Shown: positions 7,911 to 15,088 of the stretch, one piece after another
How the letters are laid out: every line of letters starts with the position of its first letter
Position numbering within the stretch: the first letter of the stretch is position 1
From: an uncultured Dorea sp.
GTDB taxonomy: Bacteria > Bacillota > Clostridia > Lachnospirales > Lachnospiraceae
Assembly (NCBI GenBank): GCA_910579335.1
Contig: CAJTUQ010000030.1
Coordinates: forward strand, 11,635 to 26,828
DNA: 15,194 nucleotides
Reading direction: 5' to 3'
Translations under genes and position numbers: made by a program
The notes under the pieces: generated by a model
Databases searched by the model: none
Seen by the model: only the letters and a program-made list of their open reading frames with translations
What the model was told of the DNA's origin: nothing

Positions 7911-7930
7911 CTGTGTCATGCATTTAACAG
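7911..7930. promoter_or_regulatory. Interrupted palindrome upstream of the hydrogenase promoter
   Basis: CTGTGTCATGCATTTAACAG has matching outer arms (CTGT/ACAG) and a palindromic ATGCAT core, with three mismatched positions between. Its centre lies about 74 bases before the inferred transcription start, where an upstream-acting regulator could bind. It loosely resembles a Crp/Fnr-type site but does not match the Rex consensus. It is a candidate only. Confidence 0.3.
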
Positions 7931-7972
7931 AACAAAAGCGGGCAGGGCACCTTGTACATATACCCTGCCCGC
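7931..7972 (-). terminator. Intrinsic terminator of the aminotransferase-glutamate dehydrogenase operon
   Basis: A 10-bp GC-rich perfect stem (7963-7972 with 7938-7947, GCGGGCAGGG and its complement) encloses a 15-base loop. On the minus strand it is followed by TTTTGTT (7937-7931). It lies 56 bases after the dehydrogenase stop codon. Confidence 0.88.
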
Positions 7973-8028
7973 ATCATGGCAGAACCGCATCATCTTATTA
8001 TATTTTGATAAGTATCCTTAAGCCTTTC

Positions 8029-9291
8029 CTATGGCCAGATTGCCCTTGCCTGTTTTGCATCTACAACGCGCTTAACTGCAATTAAATAAGCGCCCATTCG
8101 AAGAGTCGTATTATTTTCATGGGCAATATTCCATACCGCTTCAAATGCCGGATCCATAATCTCTTTTAATTTTTCATTTACGGATTCCTCGGTCCAGCTT
8201 ACGGACTGGATATTCTGCACCCATTCAAAATAAGATACTACAACGCCGCCCGCATTGGCAAGGATGTCCGGAACGACTACGATTCCTCTTTCCTCCAAAA
8301 TCTGGTCAGCCTCTGCGGTAACCGGCCCGTTGGCAGCTTCAATGATAATCTCCGCCCTGATTTTATCCGCATTGCTTTCATTTATCTGGTTCTCAAGCGC
8401 AGCCGGAACAAGTACTTTGACGTCCAATTCCAACAGCTCGCTGTTGGTAATGCGCGTAATCCCTTCTTCATTGTAATCCTTTAACAGATTCTTCCTGTCC
8501 TTGGAAAGAAACTCAAGGATTGCCGGGATATCAAGACCTTCCTCTTTATAGATTCCACCGGAAACATCGCTGACGGCGACCACTTTCATTCCCTCTTTGT
8601 GGAGAAGTTTCGCAGTGATGCTTCCTACATTGCCCATGCCCTGAATAGCGACGGAAGTGCCTTTCATATCAACATTCAGTTTTCTAAGCATATTTTTTGC
8701 AGTAAACATAACGCCCCGTCCGGTCGCCTCATTTCTTCCCAGCGCCCCGCCAAGCTCAATCGGCTTTCCGGTTACTACACCGTGGATGCAATGTCCCTTT
8801 AACATGCTGTATGTATCCATCATCCATCCCATAACCTTCGCATTTGTTCCTACATCCGGAGCCGGAATATCCTGCTCCGGCCCGATGAGAGGAGCTATCG
8901 CTGCCGTAAAACGTCTTGTGATAGCGCGAATCTCATTTTCAGAAAGTTCGTTCGGGTCACAGATAACGCCTCCCTTGCCGCCGCCATAAGGAATATTTAC
9001 AACTGCACATTTAAAAGTCATCCATGCTGCAAGCGCACGCACCTCATCAGAGTTTACGGCCGGATGGAAACGGATTCCGCCCTTTGCGGGACCGCGCGAT
9101 GTGGAGTGCTGAATACGGTATCCCTGAAATACCCTTGTGGAGCCGTCGTCCATGCGGACAGGAATCGATACCTGAAGTTCACGCTCCGGATATTTGATTG
9201 CTTCGATGTCACTGTCAGAAAATCCAAGAACATCTGCTGCATTTTTTACTACTTTTAATACATTATCATATGGGTTGTACTGTTTGTTCAT
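8029..9291 (-). CDS. gdhA: Glutamate dehydrogenase, probably NAD-linked and catabolic
   Basis: A 420-residue enzyme that interconverts glutamate with 2-oxoglutarate, ammonium and NAD(P)H. Substrate and catalytic residues align with hexameric GDHs: GPAKGGIRFHP (Lys70), MTFK (Lys94), PYGGGKGG (catalytic Lys106) and PAPDVGT (Asp146). The Rossmann motif IQGMGNVG is at 217-224, and an acidic residue after the second strand (SDVSGG, Asp242) favours NAD over NADP. Length and sequence style are closest to the RocG/GudB group rather than the longer biosynthetic GDHs. AAAGGAG lies 8 bases before ATG 9291. It is the second gene of an operon, 23 bases after the aminotransferase, and is followed by a strong terminator. 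Likely role: oxidative deamination of glutamate formed by transamination. Cofactor choice is inferred. Confidence 0.95.
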   Translation of the reverse strand: MNKQYNPYDNVLKVVKNAADVLGFSDSDIEAIKYPERELQVSIPVRMDDGSTRVFQGYRIQHSTSRGPAKGGIRFHPAVNSDEVRALAAWMTFKCAVVNIPYGGGKGGVICDPNELSENEIRAITRRFTAAIAPLIGPEQDIPAPDVGTNAKVMGWMMDTYSMLKGHCIHGVVTGKPIELGGALGRNEATGRGVMFTAKNMLRKLNVDMKGTSVAIQGMGNVGSITAKLLHKEGMKVVAVSDVSGGIYKEEGLDIPAILEFLSKDRKNLLKDYNEEGITRITNSELLELDVKVLVPAALENQINESNADKIRAEIIIEAANGPVTAEADQILEERGIVVVPDILANAGGVVVSYFEWVQNIQSVSWTEESVNEKLKEIMDPAFEAVWNIAHENNTTLRMGAYLIAVKRVVDAKQARAIWP

Positions 9292-9314
9292 AATTTTTCT
9301 CCTTTATCATTGAT

Positions 9315-10598
9315 TTATTTTTCAAGCAGCTTTTCAATTCCTGCAATCTTTACGCAGAGAATAAAGATATCAACAGCCTTTTCAAGCTCGTCAATCGTCG
9401 GGAAGGAAGGTGCGATTCGGATATTCCTGTCGTTCGGATCCTTTCCGTACGGCCAAGTGGCTCCTGCTTCGGTCAGTGTAACTCCTGCCTCTTTCGCAAG
9501 CTTAACGGTACGTCTTGCGCATCCTGGAAGGGTGTCTACAGAGACAAAATATCCGCCCTTCGGGTTATGCCATTCTAAAAGTCCGCTGCCCTTAAGCTCC
9601 GCATCAAAACGGTTCAGCACCATGTCGAACTTCGGCCGCAGCTCTCCTGCAAGCTTTTTCATATGCAGGCGGATGTTTTCCGGCGTTTTAAAAAACTGGA
9701 CATGCCGCAGCTGGTTCAATTTGTCATGCCCGATCGTCTGGGCCTTCATATGTCCCTTTAATTCCTTGATGTTGGCGTCACTGGAAGAAATCAAAGAAAC
9801 TCCGGCTCCTGGGAAGGTTATTTTTGAAGTTGAAAAGAAAAAGTAAGGACGGTCAGGATGGCCCGCTTTTTCACATTCCTCAATAATATTAAGTACTGAC
9901 TTTTCCTCGTAAATATGATGGATGGCATAAGCATTGTCCCAGAAAATCCGGAAGTCTCCGGCCGCGGTTTCCATCGATGCCAACGCCCTTACCGTCTCAT
10001 CGCTATAGCATACGCCCTGGGGATTAGAGTGAACCGGAACGCACCAAATCCCTTTGATATCCTCGTTTGCCGCAGCAAGCTCAGATACCATCTTCATATC
10101 CGGCCCGTCTTCTAAAAGCGGAACCGGAATCATCTCTATACCCAGCTCTTCGCACATTGTAAAATGTCTGTCATACCCTGGCACCGGACAGAGAAACTTT
10201 ACAGCATGCCCTTCGTACTGCAGCCGTCCCCACGGCTTATGTCCCTGCGTACCGAACAAAACCAGCGATGCAAGTGTATCAAACATCGTGTTAAGGCTGG
10301 CATTGCCTCCGATAATGATTTGTTCCGGTTTAAGGCCGAGCAAATCTGCAAAAAGCTTTCTACACTCGCTGATCCCGTCCAGGATTCCGTAGTTTCTCGC
10401 ATCTGTTCCATCCTCCAGCGTACAGTCCACAGGAAGATGAAGCAGATCCATGCTTAAATCCAACTGAGACGCCGCCGGTTTTCCGCGCGCCATATTCAGC
10501 TGCATCCCTTTTGCCCTCACGTCTTCATATTGGCAGGAGAGAGCAGAAAGCCGCTCTTCCAGTTCGGATCTAGAAAGCGCACTAACAGGCTGATTCAT
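9315..10598 (-). CDS. PLP-dependent aminotransferase, AspT-like (aspartate/alanine type)
   Basis: A 427-residue fold-type I aminotransferase resembling the AspT-like aspartate/alanine family (Pfam Asp_aminotransf type) rather than classical AspC. Visible PLP residues: SNPQG (Asn192), DNAYA (Asp221, Tyr224) and STSKITFPGAG with Schiff-base Lys259. MARGKPA (36-42) and the RIAPSFPT stretch near the C terminus fit the substrate-carboxylate regions of the family. ATG 10598 is chosen because GAAAGGGG lies 9 bases upstream and MNQPVSALSR begins family-like sequence. The reading frame stays open to 10868, but that part covers the promoter and does not look like protein. First gene of an operon with glutamate dehydrogenase, together making a classic transdeamination pair. 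The exact amino-donor is unknown. Confidence 0.93.
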   Translation of the reverse strand: MNQPVSALSRSELEERLSALSCQYEDVRAKGMQLNMARGKPAASQLDLSMDLLHLPVDCTLEDGTDARNYGILDGISECRKLFADLLGLKPEQIIIGGNASLNTMFDTLASLVLFGTQGHKPWGRLQYEGHAVKFLCPVPGYDRHFTMCEELGIEMIPVPLLEDGPDMKMVSELAAANEDIKGIWCVPVHSNPQGVCYSDETVRALASMETAAGDFRIFWDNAYAIHHIYEEKSVLNIIEECEKAGHPDRPYFFFSTSKITFPGAGVSLISSSDANIKELKGHMKAQTIGHDKLNQLRHVQFFKTPENIRLHMKKLAGELRPKFDMVLNRFDAELKGSGLLEWHNPKGGYFVSVDTLPGCARRTVKLAKEAGVTLTEAGATWPYGKDPNDRNIRIAPSFPTIDELEKAVDIFILCVKIAGIEKLLEK

Positions 10599-10631
10599 AA
10601 TTTTTTGCCCCTTTCGTTTGTTGTTGCCCCC

Positions 10632-10660
10632 ATTATAAAGAGGATGCCGCTTTATGACAA
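10632..10660 (-). promoter_or_regulatory. Strong promoter of the aminotransferase-glutamate dehydrogenase operon
   Basis: On the minus strand TTGTCA (10655-10660, 5/6 to consensus) and a perfect TATAAT (10632-10637) are separated by 17 bases. The leader is under 30 bases. The -35 box overlaps the palindrome at 10657-10674. Confidence 0.75.
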
Positions 10661-10687
10661 ATACCGATATTTGTATAAAAGTTATAC
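10657..10687. promoter_or_regulatory. Two overlapping palindromes, probable LysR operator
   Basis: ACAAATACCGATATTTGT (10657-10674) is an 8-bp inverted repeat around CG with one mismatch. It overlaps at GT with GTATAAAAGTTATAC (10673-10687), a perfect 6-bp inverted repeat with a 3-base spacer. The first covers most of the -35 box of the aminotransferase promoter and the second lies just upstream of it, as expected for a LysR protein bridging recognition and activation sites. Binding is inferred from position and symmetry. Confidence 0.5.
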
Positions 10688-10764
10688 GAAAAAACTTATA
10701 TGAAACACGCTGACGGGAAGCATACAAAGAAAACAGTAATCCGCCGCCCAATATCCGGTTGCTA

Positions 10765-10793
10765 TTTATAACAGATTCATATAGGATTATAAT
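10765..10793 (+). promoter_or_regulatory. Candidate promoter for the LysR regulator gene
   Basis: TTTATA (10765-10770, 4/6 to consensus) and a perfect TATAAT (10788-10793) are 17 bases apart. The start codon is about 105 bases downstream. Other AT-rich -10-like boxes closer to the gene (for example 10859-10864) lack a good -35. Confidence 0.45.
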
Positions 10794-10897
10794 TACGCAG
10801 TTATAAATATTATTTGTTTCATCTATTTGCAGAGGGAAAAAAACTGATTTAAAATTGATATAACACAACCATTTACATTACTACCAAGGAGGATACC

Positions 10898-11848
10898 ATG
10901 TTTTCCAATATGAGATATATCTATGAAGTGTATAAAGAAGGCAGCTTTTCCAAAGCCGCAAAAAATTTATATATTTCGCAGCCCGCACTCAGTGCAACTG
11001 TCAAAAAAACAGAAAGCAAAATCGGAATGCCGTTGTTTGACCGCAGCATGACGCCTGTACAGCTCACGGAATGCGGGAAAAAATATATTAAAATAACAGA
11101 AAAAATGATGGACATGGAGGAAGAATTTGCAAGCTACGTAGGAAATTTAAACGAACTGCGCACCGGACGCTTAAGCATAGGCGGAACCTTCTTATTTATG
11201 GCGTTCGTCCTTCCGAATGCCATACAAAAATTTCACAAAACCTACCCGAACGTAAAAATGAACGTAGTGGAAGGACATACCAGCCAGCTGGAAAAAAAGC
11301 TTTTTTCAGGTGATTTGGACTTAATCATCGACAACTACCCTATGGATCCGGAAATCTACGAAAAGAGATTCTTTATGAAAGAACACCTTCTGCTCGCAGT
11401 GCCCGCTGCCTTCCAGAGCAATAAAGGCGCAGCGGCCTGGGGATTGTCCGCGGAAGATATCCTAAACCAAGTACACATCAAAGATGAAACTCTAGGCGTA
11501 TCTTTGAAACTTTTTGAAAATGACCCCTTCGTCGTCCTCAGGGCGCACAATGACACCAGGGAGCGGGTGGAAGCTATCTGTAAGAGGGCCGGCATAGCGC
11601 CGCAGGTGACATTAAAGCTGGATCAGCTTCTAATGACTTACCAGATGACGGAAAAGGAGATGGGTATTTCTTTCGTGAGCGATACCGTCGTACGCAGCCA
11701 GAAACCCAATTCAAACATAATATACTATAAGCTGGACGACCCCTCTGCGGAAAGAAACGTATACTTTTACTATAAAAAGAACAAGTATTTTACCAGGAGC
11801 ATGGCAGAGTTTATGAAAATGGCAGTCGAAGACGCGCAGGGAGCCTGA
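10898..11848 (+). CDS. LysR-family transcriptional regulator
   Basis: A 316-residue DNA-binding regulator of typical LysR length. The N-terminal winged helix-turn-helix is clear: GSFSKAAKNLYISQPALS at 15-32 and KIGMPLFDRS at 41-50, then a linker helix to about residue 88. Residues about 90-300 form the two-lobed effector-binding domain (GRLSIGGTFLF entry at about 89-99). AAGGAGG lies 5 bases before ATG 10898. It is divergent from the aminotransferase-dehydrogenase operon, whose promoter overlaps a palindrome, so that operon is its likely target. The gene also converges on the POT transporter. An amino acid or 2-oxo acid effector is plausible but unproven. Confidence 0.95.
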   Translation: MFSNMRYIYEVYKEGSFSKAAKNLYISQPALSATVKKTESKIGMPLFDRSMTPVQLTECGKKYIKITEKMMDMEEEFASYVGNLNELRTGRLSIGGTFLFMAFVLPNAIQKFHKTYPNVKMNVVEGHTSQLEKKLFSGDLDLIIDNYPMDPEIYEKRFFMKEHLLLAVPAAFQSNKGAAAWGLSAEDILNQVHIKDETLGVSLKLFENDPFVVLRAHNDTRERVEAICKRAGIAPQVTLKLDQLLMTYQMTEKEMGISFVSDTVVRSQKPNSNIIYYKLDDPSAERNVYFYYKKNKYFTRSMAEFMKMAVEDAQGA

Positions 11849-11877
11849 AACAAAAAAGCGTACGGATATAGGAAAAG

Positions 11878-11917
11878 GAAGACTTCGGGAAACGCCGTAT
11901 CCCGAAGCCTTCTTTTT
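11878..11917. terminator. Bidirectional terminator between the LysR gene and the transporter gene
   Basis: The stem CTTCGGGA (11883-11890) pairs with TCCCGAAG (11900-11907) around a 9-base loop. It is extended by GAAG/CTTC beyond one A-C mismatch. Five T (11913-11917) follow on the plus strand and TCTTCCTTTT on the minus strand. Confidence 0.85.
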
Positions 11918-11927
11918 ATAATCTTTT

Positions 11928-13313
11928 CTATTCTTTTTCCTCGACCAGGCTGTTGAGCTTCCCATTTGCCAGCCAAATCAATGCCGCAAATACCAGCATC
12001 AAAACGAAAATTCCCACAAACACTGTAAACACGTCAAATTTCTCGATAAAAGCCTGCACAAACGGGCTCAGCTTATTGGCGCCAAAGGTCGACACCGCAA
12101 TAACTCCCATTAAAAGCGATACGTACTTTTTCGGAGCATACTTACTTACAAATGAATTGCGGAGCGGCGAAAAACACATCTCGCCTACCGTAATAACCGT
12201 GGAGAACAAAAACGGCCACAATACGCTCGCCTTTACTGATGGGGCCGCTCCTACGCCGCGGATTGACTCACATGCCACCATAATTCCAAACGCAAGTCCT
12301 ACAAACAAGAAACTGAGCGCTACCTTTTTGAACATATTCATATCTCCCTGAGGACGCGCCGCCAGCCTTTTCCAGATTGCAGCCATAACCCCGCCGAGAG
12401 CCACGCATAACAGGCCGTTCCATGTAGTCGTAATCCATGACGGCGGAATCTCAAAGGAACCGATGGACATCTTCACATAATCCGTCATATAAATAACCAG
12501 TGCCAAATCCTGCTGATAATAGAACAGCCAGAACAGCACGGAGAATGCAGATACAAGGATTATGGCAAGCACGCGGTTCTTCTCAAGCTTTGTAAGCGGC
12601 TCATTCTTCTTGGAATCACTCTTATCCTCAACCGTTGAACCAATAATATTTCCTTTCTCGTCTGTCAGATACTTAAATGGTTTTATCCCCTGCCCCTGCA
12701 GATTTTTCCAGTTGAGCACAAACCAGACCGCTCCAACAAGACACCACGCTGCCGCCATCAAAAGGCACTGTCTGAAACCTAATACATCTCCCCGTCTGAA
12801 CAGATGCAGATACAGGTATCCGGTAAGCAGCGAACCCACAAAGGCGCCAATATTTACATATGAATACTGGATGGAAAATGCCGTATCCAAAAGCTCTTTA
12901 CTCTTATACTGGCGTCCAATCAACGCATTTAAATTCCCTTTGAAAAAACCAGTTCCGACAGATACCAGGATTATCATTGCATTGACCCCTCCCGGCCCTT
13001 GCGCCTGATAGCCTACGACATATCCAATTGCCATAATGATATATCCCAGCGTAATTGCATATCTGGCGCCCAGCCAGCGGTCGCAGATAACCCCTCCGAT
13101 CAACGGCGCCATATAGGTATAAGCAGTCAAATTCGCCGCCATGACAGCCGCATCCGTCCTCTCAACTCCTAGCCCTCCTTCTGCAACTGCAGTAATTAAA
13201 AATAACAGCAGCAAAGGCTTCGCCCCGTAAAATGCCAGCCTTTCAAAAGTAAACGTAATGCAGCATGCGTAGAATCCTTTTGGGTGTTTTTGTTTTACTT
13301 GAGTTTCTCCCAT
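11928..13313 (-). CDS. POT/PTR2-family (MFS) transporter with altered proton-coupling motif
   Basis: A 461-residue polytopic membrane protein of the proton-dependent oligopeptide transporter family. Family signatures: PLIGGVICDRWLGARYAI (70-87), GTGFFKGNLNALIGRQY (120-136, Gly where most members have Pro), FSIQYSYVNIGAF (146-158, the second PTR2 signature) and FWLFYYQQDLAL in the C-terminal half. The TM1 motif ExxERFxYY is degenerate: FTFERLAFY at 21-29, with Phe21 in place of the first Glu. A charged cytosolic linker lies between the two six-helix halves. AAGGAG precedes ATG 13313. Substrate is likely a peptide or amino-acid derivative, but the motif change means both substrate and proton coupling are uncertain. 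Downstream of yjeM with a 170-base gap. Confidence 0.9.
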   Translation of the reverse strand: MGETQVKQKHPKGFYACCITFTFERLAFYGAKPLLLLFLITAVAEGGLGVERTDAAVMAANLTAYTYMAPLIGGVICDRWLGARYAITLGYIIMAIGYVVGYQAQGPGGVNAMIILVSVGTGFFKGNLNALIGRQYKSKELLDTAFSIQYSYVNIGAFVGSLLTGYLYLHLFRRGDVLGFRQCLLMAAAWCLVGAVWFVLNWKNLQGQGIKPFKYLTDEKGNIIGSTVEDKSDSKKNEPLTKLEKNRVLAIILVSAFSVLFWLFYYQQDLALVIYMTDYVKMSIGSFEIPPSWITTTWNGLLCVALGGVMAAIWKRLAARPQGDMNMFKKVALSFLFVGLAFGIMVACESIRGVGAAPSVKASVLWPFLFSTVITVGEMCFSPLRNSFVSKYAPKKYVSLLMGVIAVSTFGANKLSPFVQAFIEKFDVFTVFVGIFVLMLVFAALIWLANGKLNSLVEEKE

Positions 13314-13353
13314 TCTTCTCTCTTCTCCTTTTCTTTAAAATTCACGTCCGTAC

Positions 13354-13369
13354 ACAAAAATATTTTTGT
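13354..13369. promoter_or_regulatory. Perfect 16-bp palindrome before the POT transporter gene
   Basis: ACAAAAATATTTTTGT is perfectly self-complementary and lies about 40-55 bases before the transporter start. Its ends resemble the ACAAATA half site of the palindrome at 10657-10674. It could be an operator; AT-rich chance symmetry is also possible. Confidence 0.3.
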
Positions 13370-13406
13370 TGTTACTTAATGATAAAGTTATTTTTGTATT
13401 TTGTCT

Positions 13407-13418
13407 ATTGTCAACAAT
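13407..13418. promoter_or_regulatory. Palindrome over a perfect -35 box for the POT transporter gene
   Basis: ATTGTCAACAAT is a 12-bp palindrome-like element (5-bp arms). Its minus strand contains a perfect TTGACA (13409-13414). The matching -10 is poor (TAACTT or ATAACT at 17-18 bases), so the promoter call is weak and might need an activator. Confidence 0.3.
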
Positions 13419-13483
13419 TTACAATATTTATCCTCTGAATTTATATAAAAAGGAGAATCGTTATAAGAATTTCTTATGGGCAT

Positions 13484-14968
13484 TTATGCTTTCTTTTTTT
13501 CATATCGTGCGTGCAGAACCAGCGCAACTGTCGTGAAAAGCAGCGGGCCTACAATACTCCACACAGTTGTCTTTACATCTCCGTCAATTGCCGGCTGAAT
13601 GATTGTAAACACGTTCGCAAATACAACAGTAAACGTTACAAGCACGGTAAATATAAAGGCAATATTTTCTTTTTTGTAAATTACAAACGGTTTCTTAATT
13701 TCTTTTTTTCTCTTGAAGTTAATGAATGCTCCGGATATAAACAGATACGGCAATGTCATCGCTACATTGGTCATGCAAGTCAGGATGTCAAAAAATTTGC
13801 TTGCGGAATCTCCACCCATTGCAATAAAAAGTACCATGACGACGACGACAACCATTTGTATCTTAAGCGCCCTTTTTGGCATACCGTCTTCCATCTCACA
13901 AAATTTCTCTGGAAGAAGACCCTTCGGGCTTCCTTCAATCAACTGTTTTAACGGCGCATAAATAAGTGTAAACACTGCACCGCTAAGCGAACACACAATC
14001 GACAACCCCATAAACCGTGCAACTCCGTTACCCATCTGCACACAAACAGACTCACTTGCGCCAAATGCCGCGCCTAGCTGATAGCCAAGATTATTCATAA
14101 TTACGTAAGATGCATTTCCCTTGTGCACCGTGTCTGACGAAAGGACTGCATCCCAGTTTGTAAATATACCCATGCAGAAAATACCGAGAGCATACCCGAT
14201 TGCGATAACTACCGCCGCAATAGTAAGGCCTTTTCCGAAATTTTTTTCGGGATTTTCAGTCTCGTCTACCAAACCGCCCACGGCCTCTGTCCCGCCATAT
14301 GCAAATAGCGCATACACGAGGAACGACAGAATCGGGATGATTCCGTGATAAGCGGGATTCGGGGAGATAAAAATATCTGAAAGCTCCGGCAGTGGCTGCT
14401 GCAGCTTTCCGCCGTTTCCAAAAAACACCAGCAGCGCACCAATAAACAAAAGTCCATTGAGTGCCATACACGCAATGCCGCCCACGCTTGCCACCTTCTG
14501 AATTGCACCGGTTCCCTTGCTTGAGAAAAACGTTACCGTAACGATAAATACAACTCCCAAAATTCCCAGGGTCTGGGTTCCGTTAAGCCCGAAAAGAGAC
14601 CAGCTTGCCGTCGTATCCGTCCCAAAAACCGCATTGGAGGTCGGGACCATGATACCGGAAGATATATTCACAAGCCACACTACATAAGATGTGTACCACA
14701 TGAAAGTCGCAACAAATGCATACTTTGTGTTTACACATTTCTCCATCCAAGAGAAAATTCCTCCCCTCTCATCCTTAAAAGCAGAGCCATACTCCGCAAT
14801 CATAAATGCGAAGGGAACAAAGAAAATAACTGCTGATACAAGAAAAAACGGAATTGCCCCATACCCCATCAGATAAAATGAACGCGGCATGTTATTAAAC
14901 CCATATACCGATGTAAATATCATCAGTATCAATCCCGCCAACGACATTTTCTTTTTTCCATTTGCCAT
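13484..14968 (-). CDS. yjeM: APC-family amino-acid permease, YjeM-like
   Basis: A 494-residue inner-membrane permease of the amino acid-polyamine-organocation superfamily, with about 12 hydrophobic segments. From memory it closely resembles E. coli YjeM throughout: GLILMIFTSVYGF near the start, RSFYLMGYGAIPFF (29-42), GGIFSWM (69-75), FAYGGTEAVGGL (222-233) followed by VDETENPEKN, and FANVFTIIQP near the C terminus. Such proteins are annotated as glutamate/GABA-type transporters, but the YjeM substrate is not firmly known. GAGAGGA precedes ATG 14968. Upstream at 14969-15088 is an AT-rich gap with only a weak promoter candidate. Together with the aminotransferase and dehydrogenase, an amino-acid uptake role is plausible. 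Confidence 0.92.
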   Translation of the reverse strand: MANGKKKMSLAGLILMIFTSVYGFNNMPRSFYLMGYGAIPFFLVSAVIFFVPFAFMIAEYGSAFKDERGGIFSWMEKCVNTKYAFVATFMWYTSYVVWLVNISSGIMVPTSNAVFGTDTTASWSLFGLNGTQTLGILGVVFIVTVTFFSSKGTGAIQKVASVGGIACMALNGLLFIGALLVFFGNGGKLQQPLPELSDIFISPNPAYHGIIPILSFLVYALFAYGGTEAVGGLVDETENPEKNFGKGLTIAAVVIAIGYALGIFCMGIFTNWDAVLSSDTVHKGNASYVIMNNLGYQLGAAFGASESVCVQMGNGVARFMGLSIVCSLSGAVFTLIYAPLKQLIEGSPKGLLPEKFCEMEDGMPKRALKIQMVVVVVMVLFIAMGGDSASKFFDILTCMTNVAMTLPYLFISGAFINFKRKKEIKKPFVIYKKENIAFIFTVLVTFTVVFANVFTIIQPAIDGDVKTTVWSIVGPLLFTTVALVLHARYEKKKA

Positions 14969-15088
14969 GTCAAATTCCTCTCTTTCATCCTTTTTTGTTT
15001 TTCACAGCTGTATTTAATATAAATAATCCCACGCAAAACATCCAACATGAAAAAGTAATGAAAATGATAAGAAATTTGTATTGCCTGT

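Larger units (their letters stand above)
10599..10897. other. Divergent regulatory region between the aminotransferase operon and the LysR gene
   Basis: These 299 bases hold no convincing gene. They contain a strong minus-strand promoter (10632-10660), two overlapping palindromes (10657-10687), a likely plus-strand promoter for the regulator (10765-10793) and an AT-rich leader of about 100 bases before AAGGAGG (10886-10892). This arrangement is typical of LysR-regulated divergent units. Confidence 0.7.

Noticed and set aside
7876..7930. Rex (NADH-sensing) operator before the hydrogenase operon
   Set aside because: No TTGTTAA-N4-TTAACAA-like element. The palindrome there has different arms (CTGT/ACAG).
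10599..10868. In-frame upstream extension of the aminotransferase (open frame to 10868)
   Set aside because: It covers a near-consensus promoter and palindromes, its translation does not resemble the family, and the ribosome site at 10608-10615 fits the start at 10598.
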